Shown: piece after piece, positions 1 through 5,400 of the stretch
How the letters are laid out: every line of letters starts with the position of its first letter
How positions within the stretch are numbered: position 1 is the first letter of the stretch
NCBI GenBank assembly: GCA_937885735.1
Contig: CALABN010000208.1
Span: forward strand, 1-5,400
DNA from: an uncultured Bacteroidota bacterium
Lineage (GTDB): Bacteria; Bacteroidota; Bacteroidia; Bacteroidales; SZUA-534
DNA: 5,400 bases
Direction of reading: 5' to 3'
The notes under the pieces: generated by a model
The model's database searches: none
Seen by the model: only the letters and a program-made list of their open reading frames with translations
What the model was told of the DNA's origin: nothing
Translations under genes and position numbers: made by a program

Positions 1-6
1 ACTCAT
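1..6 (-). other. Possible start codon of a further minus-strand gene
   Basis: The minus strand reads ATG at 6-4 followed by AGT (Met-Ser) at the window edge, 27 bases after the hairpin and with an AT-rich stretch (ACTATAAATT) just before it. This could be the first two codons of the next gene or a chance ATG. Two codons cannot identify a product. Confidence 0.15.
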
Positions 7-33
7 AATTTATAGTATTCCTTTCACACTAAC

Positions 34-63
34 TGGGGAACTATAGGGATATATAGTTCCCCA
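34..63. repeat. Perfect 12-bp inverted repeat with 6-base loop
   Basis: TGGGGAACTATA (34-45) and TATAGTTCCCCA (52-63) are exact reverse complements around the loop GGGATA (46-51). The repeat lies 6 bases after the truncated anmK stop. It would form a strong hairpin in RNA or single-stranded DNA. Read on the minus strand it is not followed by a T run (the next bases are GTTAGTGTGAAAGG), so a standard intrinsic terminator is not the best explanation, although a Bacteroidota operon-end hairpin cannot be excluded. The sudden loss of anmK homology just before it suggests a mobile-element end instead. Confidence 0.8.
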
Positions 64-69
64 TTAAAA

Positions 70-966
70 TTAAATATATTTTAAATCAATAAGATATACA
101 TTATAAGCACCACCGCCTGTAACAAGGACATCGCCTTTCGGCAAATGGCTGACAACGTCTGAAATCTGTTGCGAAACGTGAATTGTATAGGTAGCCATAA
201 GCGTCTCGACTGACTTGTCGCCGAACAATGGCAAAACCTCTGCATCGACAAATTCACGGCCTAACGACTTTGGCGGGTTGCGTCTGTAGTATGCCAAATT
301 GTTCAGTTTTTCCAAAAGGGCATTGTCTGGATTTCCACGGCGGGCAATATCGCCATTTGCATCAAATTCAAGGCCTATGCGACGTGCCAATCCGTTAAGG
401 ACAATATTTGCAGGACAAATGTCGAATGCCTTGCGAATTCCCGAATCGGAATAAGATATATTTGCAAAACCGCCAATATTCAGGCAACCTGAATATTGTC
501 CGAACAGCAACTCGTCGCCTATCGGGACAAGCGGTGCGCCATTGCCACCCAAAGCCACATCGGCTGTGCGAAAATCGCAAACGACTGGCAGACCGCATTG
601 CGCCGAAATATGCGCTCCAGAGCCAATCTGCAATGTCATTCCGTTCTGTGGTTCGTGAAAGACAGTATATCCGTGACTTGCAACATAATCTGGCTTAAAA
701 CCCGTTTTCTCCACATACGATTTAACCAATCGTCCGAGATACTCGCCATATCGGACATTGAGAATCGCCAAATCGCGGGCACCCAAATTATGGCTGACTT
801 TTAGTTGTGCCAATATTTCAGAATCGTACGGAATGGTTGTTCCGCCGTAAAGGGTCAGTTTCCAACGCCCGTCAACTTTGCAGAATCCGCAAGAAGCAAT
901 GTCGACACCGTCGAGCGAAGTGCCTGACATCAAGCCAATTATTCGGATTTCAGCATCGTTTTTCAT
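70..966 (-). CDS. anmK: Anhydro-N-acetylmuramic acid kinase, C-terminally truncated
   Basis: AnmK opens the 1,6-anhydro ring of anhydro-MurNAc and phosphorylates it with ATP to MurNAc-6-phosphate, in cytoplasmic recycling of cell-wall fragments. Family hallmarks are clear: GLMSGTSLDGVDIA (11-24, phosphate loop), SHGYTVFHEP (97-106), DFRTADVALGGNGAPLVP (131-148), NIGGFANIS (163-171), FDICPAN (181-187) with Asp182 matching the catalytic base by eye, SLGREF (234-239) and the ATP-site LVTGGGAYN (281-289). The protein then ends nine residues later (VYLIDLKYI), at 298 residues, while family members are about 350-370; the last 60-70 residues, which normally carry the EA(L/M)xFA and SVTGAS motifs, are missing. 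All three frames beyond are closed, so this is not a simple frameshift with the tail still present. The final 13 codons including stop have only 5 G/C in 39 bases and none ends in G or C, unlike the body of the gene. The start overlaps the M23 stop by four bases. Identity is certain; activity is doubtful. Confidence 0.93.
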   Translation of the reverse strand: MKNDAEIRIIGLMSGTSLDGVDIASCGFCKVDGRWKLTLYGGTTIPYDSEILAQLKVSHNLGARDLAILNVRYGEYLGRLVKSYVEKTGFKPDYVASHGYTVFHEPQNGMTLQIGSGAHISAQCGLPVVCDFRTADVALGGNGAPLVPIGDELLFGQYSGCLNIGGFANISYSDSGIRKAFDICPANIVLNGLARRIGLEFDANGDIARRGNPDNALLEKLNNLAYYRRNPPKSLGREFVDAEVLPLFGDKSVETLMATYTIHVSQQISDVVSHLPKGDVLVTGGGAYNVYLIDLKYI

Positions 967-2672
967 TGAAATTTACTTTTGGGCAATTTTTGAGAATAAG
1001 TGGCCATATTGTCCTTATTGTCAATAACAGTCACTTCAAGTTGATATGAATCAGCAAATTTCAGATATTCATCGGCCTCATAACTGATTGACTTTGTCTT
1101 TGGATCATATTTCATCAAAATCCACTCGCCATTGATTGATGCAGAATACGACTTGATGCCCGACAAATCATCTTCAATGATGAATTTCAATTCATTGACA
1201 GGCTGATTCGTCACAGGCTTGATTGTCGGTTTTGTAGTGTCTGCCTGTATGCGGAATGTTCCAAAATCAGACAATGAGCCAACAACATAGCCATTTTCGT
1301 ACTTGCCTCCCATTCCAGAAACCTTGTCCTTGTTAACCGACACAAACATCAGTTTCGAAGTTGGCAGTTTGTCGCCACAGCACTTGATTTTCACCTTATA
1401 GTCCTTCACCAACGGAATGGCATTGTTCCCAATCTTGTAAGTAGGTGAATATGCACCATATACGATATTTGTATCGACATTTACATCAAAAAATATTGAA
1501 TCAAAGAATGTGTTTTTCCCAAAGTTCAGGTTTAGCCCCAACGTGTCAATAATATGTGCGTCCTGCCACGACAGCAGTTTGCCTTGTGGCTTTACAGCCG
1601 ATGTGTTTCGCGACACACCTTCCAAATATGTCTCAAATGTGGAAAGATTTCCGTAGGCATCGTAGGCATCAATCCTGACCTTCTTGACGACACCCTCTGG
1701 AACTGTTATGTAACCACGGTTTTTCAAGTTGGAATAAAGTTCAATGCGATTGTTGCTCTCCACAAAAAGCCTGTAAGCCACTGTCTTGCTATTTACAAGC
1801 GCCTCATAGTCGGCTATGCTACTCACGTATTTTGTCTGCGAAAATGGCACACCGTCAATCTTCATTGTAAGAACGATGCTGTCTCCGTCCCACACGTCGA
1901 ACTTGTACACACCGCAACGGTTGTTTGATCCGTTGAGATAATCGTCGCACTTGATGCCGAGCCCAACCGTGCCACAAACCTGAATTGTGTCGGGACCAAC
2001 GGGCTTGTACACCTTGTCCGACTTCTGAATCTTGACTGTATTGCGTGCATATTTGCCAGCCACCTGCGAATTGCTGTTTCCAGGAAAGACCGTAAACAAC
2101 GTCATTTTGGGGGCGATATCGTCCTTAATGTCATATCCGAGGAAAAGTCCGTTCAACGGACAGGCATCGCGTGAATCGCGAACCTCAAAATGCAGGTGCG
2201 GACCGCCCGACGAACCCGTATTTCCCGACAGACCTAAAACATCACCCGCTTTCACGGGAATATCTTCGGGATTCAGGAACAAATCCACCGCAAAACTCTT
2301 GCGCTTGTATTGGGCCTCACTGACGTAACGTCCAATCTGAATGTTGTACTCGCGCATATGGGCATACACCGACGTATACCCATCGGGGTGCGAAATGTAG
2401 ATTGAATGCCCGTATCCTGTTGGCGAAACCTTGATTCGCGACACATAGCCGTCCTTTACGGCATAAACGCGGAACCCCTCCTTGCCTTGCGTCTTGAAAT
2501 CGAGACCTGCGTGAAAATGCCCGCTACGCAACTCTGCAAAGTTTCCCGACAAGTACAATGGTATATGTAATGGCGCTTTCCAGCCCAGAGTGTCTAATTT
2601 GAGTTGAGCGACAGAAACATTCGACAGGAAGAATAGCGCAGATAGCGAAACAAGCTTCGATATATAATTCAT
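963..2672 (-). CDS. Exported M23 family zinc metallopeptidase (LytM/lysostaphin-like)
   Basis: A 569-residue exported peptidase predicted to cut peptide cross-links or stems of peptidoglycan. Residues 1-22 are a signal peptide (MNYISKLVSLSALFFLSNVSVA, probable cleavage before QLKL), with no lipobox. The M23 domain spans about residues 35-170: the first zinc ligands are His54 and Asp58 in HFHAGLDF, then the conserved VYAHM (His105), and the GNTGSSGGPHLHFEV block with His159 and His161. All canonical ligands are present, so it should be active rather than a degenerate regulator. Between the two metal motifs there is a loop (about 113-140) not seen in the shortest M23 domains. The remaining 400 residues are beta-rich with Ig-like character (DDIAPKM near 184, DDLSGIKSYSASINGEW near 501), as in other Bacteroidota M23 proteins. 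The ATG at 2672 is chosen over a TTG three codons upstream. The stop overlaps the anmK start as ATGA, which indicates translational coupling. Confidence 0.95.
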   Translation of the reverse strand: MNYISKLVSLSALFFLSNVSVAQLKLDTLGWKAPLHIPLYLSGNFAELRSGHFHAGLDFKTQGKEGFRVYAVKDGYVSRIKVSPTGYGHSIYISHPDGYTSVYAHMREYNIQIGRYVSEAQYKRKSFAVDLFLNPEDIPVKAGDVLGLSGNTGSSGGPHLHFEVRDSRDACPLNGLFLGYDIKDDIAPKMTLFTVFPGNSNSQVAGKYARNTVKIQKSDKVYKPVGPDTIQVCGTVGLGIKCDDYLNGSNNRCGVYKFDVWDGDSIVLTMKIDGVPFSQTKYVSSIADYEALVNSKTVAYRLFVESNNRIELYSNLKNRGYITVPEGVVKKVRIDAYDAYGNLSTFETYLEGVSRNTSAVKPQGKLLSWQDAHIIDTLGLNLNFGKNTFFDSIFFDVNVDTNIVYGAYSPTYKIGNNAIPLVKDYKVKIKCCGDKLPTSKLMFVSVNKDKVSGMGGKYENGYVVGSLSDFGTFRIQADTTKPTIKPVTNQPVNELKFIIEDDLSGIKSYSASINGEWILMKYDPKTKSISYEADEYLKFADSYQLEVTVIDNKDNMATYSQKLPKSKFQ

Positions 2673-2848
2673 AACAAACAAAATAGCGTTAATACATCAT
2701 TCGTCAACGAACGATGCAAAATAACGAAAGTAGATATATGTATCGGCTGAAATTGAACGGGTTGTTCACAACGCAATGTTGAATATACATGCACGATAAC
2801 ATAAATGATGCCAAGTCACAATCAATCTGCCACTTATCGCAACACATT

Positions 2849-2876
2849 CAAAACTTTCCGGCGCGCGCCCATTTTG
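2849..2876 (-). terminator. Possible intrinsic terminator with GC-only palindrome
   Basis: About 32 bases after the lipoprotein stop, the minus strand reads CAAAA, a GC core GGCGCGCGCC (2869-2860, a perfect palindrome), then GGAAAG and TTTTG. The CAAAA/TTTTG arms can pair around the GC stem with an uneven internal loop, and the TTTT lies at the end as in an intrinsic terminator. The position suits the end of the lipoprotein transcript. The inner stem is only four pairs with a two-base loop if folded strictly, and the T run is short, so this is a weak call. Confidence 0.28.
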
Positions 2877-2908
2877 GCATCGGCTCATTAAGCACAGAAA
2901 ACGCGAAA

Positions 2909-3508
2909 CTATTTGATTGTCAATCCAAACTCGTCACCATCCGAAGTAATTATTGTAAAATCGGCTGGTGTTCGGTCGCAATTGTACCTTTTGTCGACAT
3001 AGTTGTTCTTTTCTGCACCTACGTAAATAAAGTCGTCAACATTGTACATACCGCCCTTGACTTCAATGCCCATATAAACGCCAGCGCTCTTATCGACCGA
3101 ACTCCATAGTTTGCAAATGCGCTTGTAGTTGCTATTGTAATGATAGTTTTTCTCCTGATACTGAAAACTGCCGTTAAATGTATAACCGCTGTATTCCACA
3201 TTATTTAGGACACACTCGCTCAGCGAAGTGATAGTGCAATTGTCTTCATTGTATTTTTTGCCAGTTACCACAAATTCGCCAAGGTTAGGAGCATTGATTG
3301 TCATGCGCGTATATTCGTACCCGTCATCAATATTTTCATTGATTCGGTTAACAAGCATCCACAAATTACGAGCCACACTCTCTGCCTGTTCAACAGTGAC
3401 AATTTTTGTTGGTTGTGGATCCTCTTTTTCGTTTTCCGAATCATCCTTGTCGCACGAAACAAACATAAACACGGCACTCAATGCTAAAACAAATGATATC
3501 TTTTTCAT
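2909..3508 (-). CDS. Hypothetical lipoprotein, probably surface-exposed
   Basis: A 199-residue protein whose family I do not recognise. It begins MKKISFVLALSAVFMFVSC: a basic N-terminus, a hydrophobic segment and a lipobox-like FVSC with Cys19 as the lipidation site. The mature end reads CDKDDSENEKEDPQP; the Lys-Asp-Asp just after the cysteine fits the K-(D/E)-(D/E) lipoprotein export signal reported for Bacteroidota, so display on the outer surface is inferred. The acidic, proline-containing linker runs to about residue 34. The rest is rich in Tyr, Asn and beta-prone segments (for example GYEYTRMTINAP, YSGYTFNGSFQYQEKNYHY and GVYMGIEVKGGMYNVDDFIYVGA) with no catalytic motif seen, which suggests a beta-sandwich or barrel-like fold. 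The ATG at 3508 is preferred to a TTG two codons upstream because it starts the typical MKK signal peptide. It could be a binding or adhesin-like protein. The 236-base gap downstream argues against tight coupling with the peptidase gene. Confidence 0.85.
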   Translation of the reverse strand: MKKISFVLALSAVFMFVSCDKDDSENEKEDPQPTKIVTVEQAESVARNLWMLVNRINENIDDGYEYTRMTINAPNLGEFVVTGKKYNEDNCTITSLSECVLNNVEYSGYTFNGSFQYQEKNYHYNSNYKRICKLWSSVDKSAGVYMGIEVKGGMYNVDDFIYVGAEKNNYVDKRYNCDRTPADFTIITSDGDEFGLTIK

Positions 3509-3589
3509 AAACAATAAATTAAATAAAAATAAAAAAATCTTTCTTTTAAAGAATTCCCATTTTCCAACTTCTAAATTCCAAAACTTTTA
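3509..3589 (-). promoter_or_regulatory. AT-rich spacer and leader before the lipoprotein gene
   Basis: This 81-base gap separates the GH3 stop from the lipoprotein ATG. Read on the minus strand it has a weak AT-only hairpin (TTCTT/AAGAA with a three-base loop, 3553-3541) followed by a T-rich run at about 3538-3521. That could act as a poor terminator for the GH3 gene, or the T/A-rich leader could simply keep the ribosome site unstructured, as is common in Bacteroidota where Shine-Dalgarno sequences are rare. No purine-rich Shine-Dalgarno sequence precedes the ATG. I found no convincing TAnnTTTG promoter element, so whether the two genes are co-transcribed is open. Confidence 0.3.
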
Positions 3590-5400
3590 TTACTCAGCAA
3601 AATAGCAATCGCGCAAAGCCGTTGTAAACTTGTCGCCAACAAGTGTCACATCCTTTTGCTGGCGAATGTCCGCTGACGACGCACCTATTTTAATAATATA
3701 ATGTCCTGCATCAACCGACCATTGACCATTGTCGTAATAGCCAAGTTGCTGTGGCGATACGGCAAACGTCACAGTCTTTGTCTCGCCTGCCGACAAAGCC
3801 ACACGCTTGAATCCCTGCAACTGGATTGGCTTCAGTTTTGCGTCGTTGTCCTTTGGCGAAACGTATAATTGGACAATCTCCTCACCGTCAACCGCGCCTA
3901 CATTCTTCACATCAACCGACACGTTGAAACGTCCGCCGTTGGTGCTTGCCACCGAATCGACCCTCAGGTTCGAATACTCGTACTTTGTGTAACTCAAGCC
4001 GTAGCCAAACGGATAGGCAATGCGGGCATCGCCTTCAAGACCGTAGTTGTAGCAGACAGGTTCGTGGATTTCCTCTGCAGGATAACTCACGCTCAACTTG
4101 CCCGAAGGGTTGACATTTCCGAAGATGATGTCGGCCAAGGCATTACCGCCCTCCTCGCCTGGATACCACGCCTGAATGACTGCGTCGCACTTTTCGGCCA
4201 AGCCCGAAACAACCTGCGCGCGTCCGCCAAAAATCACCATCACGACAGGCTTCCCGATCGCAACCAGTTTCTCGACAAACTCTTCCTGCCTACCTGGCAA
4301 GCGCAAATGCGTGCGGTCGCGGTTCTCGCCACACAAAATGGCATTCTCGCCTACAGCCACAATCACCACATCGCTCTTGGTAGCCATTTTTATCGCCTCG
4401 TCCATATCGGCCTCCTCTCCGCTGTCAATCATACGGTTCTGAATCTTGACCAGATAAGCCACCCGAGGGTCGCCACTCTTGTCAACCACAGTCTCAACAT
4501 CCTCGGTCCAGTCGCATCCCCTTGAATAATTAAGGCTGATGCCATCTGGCAACCTGTTTTCAAGACCGTTCTTCAAATTCACGATGCGAGGATGCATATC
4601 GTCCTCTATCGACGATTTCCAGAAGAACCGCATGGCGTGATATGTATAGTCGCCAAGCATGGCCCACATGCTGTTGGCGTTAGGGCCTGTAAGGGCTATT
4701 TTTTTCTTATCTTTTAAAGGAAGGATTCCGTTGTTCTTCAGCAACACCACCGACTGCGTAGCCAACTGATAGGCGGTCTGGCGCTCCTCTGGCGTATCAA
4801 AATCAATATTACCACTTGCGCACAAGACCGGATTCTCATCAAGCAACCCCACTTGCGCCTTCAGCCTCAACACCCGTTTTACAGCCGTTTCAAAAGTTGA
4901 CAGGCTCACCAGTCCACTGTCGATTGCCTGTTGCAGAAGACGGTAATTGTCCCCTTTCGGGAAATCGACATCGTTGCCTGCATTAATGGCCGCTGCCGTG
5001 CGTTCCAAATCGCTCATATTGTCGTCAATCTGTGTGATTGAACTGTAATCGCTGACCATAAGTCCGTCAAAATGAAGATAGTCACGCAAGATGCCTTGCT
5101 GGATATCACTGTTTGCAACACATTTGACACCGTCAATGGCGTGATAGCCCGTCATAACCACCTTGCTGCCTGCAAGACGGATGATTGCCTCGTGTGGCAA
5201 CAATATTTCTTCCATAAGTTCCTTCTTGTCAGCATCGCCACCCCCTCCGTATCCGAGGAAATGCTTTGTACAAGCCGCCACACCTTTACGCAAGTCGCCA
5301 TGCTGGAGACCCTTGACAAAAGCCACGCCCATTGAGGCAGACAGATACGAGTCCTCGCCATACGACTCTTCAAGCCTGTTGAAAGAAGGATCTCTAACCA
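3590..5400 (-). CDS. Family 3 glycoside hydrolase (beta-glucosidase/beta-xylosidase type), 5' end outside window
   Basis: A retaining exo-acting glycosidase that removes terminal beta-linked sugars, most likely glucose or xylose, from oligosaccharides. The frame is open to the right edge, giving 602 visible residues that begin VRDPSFNRLEESYGED, the conserved DPR...R.EE.yGED stretch of GH3 proteins; the missing part should be the signal peptide and early (beta/alpha)8 barrel. Visible landmarks, numbered from the edge: Lys45-His46 (TKHFLGYG, substrate binding), the nucleophile Asp117 in GLMVSDYSSI (codon 5050-5048), the sandwich domain with VVLLKNNGILPL near 217, Glu358 in GENRDRTHLRLPG as the probable acid/base, GGRAQVV near 391, the WYPGEEGGNALADIIFG signature near 411, and a fibronectin III-like domain at about 462-577 ending near the TAA stop. 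No type IX secretion tail is seen. The full C-terminal half rules out the short NagZ type. The substrate cannot be told from sequence; no SusC/SusD partner is in view. Family certain, specificity uncertain. Confidence 0.96.
   Translation of the reverse strand, partial: VRDPSFNRLEESYGEDSYLSASMGVAFVKGLQHGDLRKGVAACTKHFLGYGGGGDADKKELMEEILLPHEAIIRLAGSKVVMTGYHAIDGVKCVANSDIQQGILRDYLHFDGLMVSDYSSITQIDDNMSDLERTAAAINAGNDVDFPKGDNYRLLQQAIDSGLVSLSTFETAVKRVLRLKAQVGLLDENPVLCASGNIDFDTPEERQTAYQLATQSVVLLKNNGILPLKDKKKIALTGPNANSMWAMLGDYTYHAMRFFWKSSIEDDMHPRIVNLKNGLENRLPDGISLNYSRGCDWTEDVETVVDKSGDPRVAYLVKIQNRMIDSGEEADMDEAIKMATKSDVVIVAVGENAILCGENRDRTHLRLPGRQEEFVEKLVAIGKPVVMVIFGGRAQVVSGLAEKCDAVIQAWYPGEEGGNALADIIFGNVNPSGKLSVSYPAEEIHEPVCYNYGLEGDARIAYPFGYGLSYTKYEYSNLRVDSVASTNGGRFNVSVDVKNVGAVDGEEIVQLYVSPKDNDAKLKPIQLQGFKRVALSAGETKTVTFAVSPQQLGYYDNGQWSVDAGHYIIKIGASSADIRQQKDVTLVGDKFTTALRDCYFAE

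Noticed and set aside
95..106. Possible loss of AnmK function through HGYTVFHEP in place of the common HGQTV form
   Set aside because: This position varies among Bacteroidota AnmK proteins (for example HGHTVFH), so the Tyr alone is not evidence for inactivity. Residue numbers, not bases, are given here.
2699..2716. Small inverted repeat TTCGT/ACGAA upstream of the M23 start
   Set aside because: Only five pairs with a two-base gap, a length expected by chance in a spacer of this size.
2672..2760. A Bacteroidota promoter (TAnnTTTG with upstream TTTG) before the M23 gene
   Set aside because: The minus strand has near matches such as TTATTTTG (2724-2717) and TACTTTCG, but none fits the consensus with a correctly spaced -33 element, so no site is called.
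2789..3109. A 106-codon plus-strand open frame covering the spacer and the 3' end of the lipoprotein gene
   Set aside because: It starts in the spacer and runs antisense through the lipoprotein gene; composition and sequence look random and there is no ribosome site or recognisable domain.
3869..4525. A 218-codon plus-strand open frame opposite the GH3 gene
   Set aside because: It is antisense to a clearly conserved GH3 coding region, resembles no protein family I know, and is best explained as a mirror of the codon pattern of the real gene.
3590..5400. GH3 protein as NagZ, linking it to AnmK in cell-wall recycling
   Set aside because: NagZ enzymes are short single-domain proteins with a different catalytic His-Asp loop; this protein has the sandwich and fibronectin-like domains and the EEGG signature of beta-glucosidases and beta-xylosidases.
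1..5400. CRISPR array, tRNA or rRNA genes, riboswitch
   Set aside because: No regularly spaced repeats, no tRNA- or rRNA-like sequence and no recognised riboswitch pattern were found; nearly all the window is occupied by the four protein genes.

Overview
The window looks like a chromosomal stretch from a member of the Bacteroidota, probably a Bacteroidales-type bacterium. The evidence is a surface-type lipoprotein signal (Cys followed by Asp-Lys-Asp-Asp), AT-rich leaders without Shine-Dalgarno sequences before ATG starts, a Bacteroidota-style M23 peptidase with a long beta-rich C-terminal half, and an AnmK with the FDICPAN motif. The genus cannot be fixed from the sequence alone. All recognisable genes lie on the minus strand, so transcription runs from the right edge to the left edge.

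Reading with transcription: (1) 5400-3590 is the C-terminal 602 residues of a three-domain family 3 glycoside hydrolase (beta-glucosidase/beta-xylosidase type), whose start lies beyond the window. (2) After an 81-base AT-rich spacer, 3508-2909 encodes a 199-residue lipoprotein of unrecognised family, probably displayed on the cell surface. (3) A 236-base spacer with a striking GC-only palindrome follows. (4) 2672-963 encodes an exported M23 zinc metallopeptidase with all its metal ligands. (5) Overlapping its stop by four bases (ATGA) is anmK (966-70), anhydro-N-acetylmuramic acid kinase, which stops about 60-70 residues short of its family length. (6) Positions 1-69 hold a perfect 12-bp inverted repeat and an ATG at 6-4 that could open another minus-strand gene.

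The M23 peptidase and AnmK form a coupled pair that fits peptidoglycan work: a periplasmic or surface enzyme that cuts stem peptides, and a cytoplasmic kinase that recovers anhydro-MurNAc. The GH3 enzyme is not a NagZ-type hexosaminidase and probably acts on plant or host glycans, so its neighbourhood need not mean a shared pathway.

No clear new multi-gene system is visible. The most interesting point is the left edge, where anmK loses its C-terminus in a sudden AT-rich tail followed by a perfect hairpin. This resembles the end of an inserted mobile element, possibly IS200/IS605-like, but the window ends before that can be tested.
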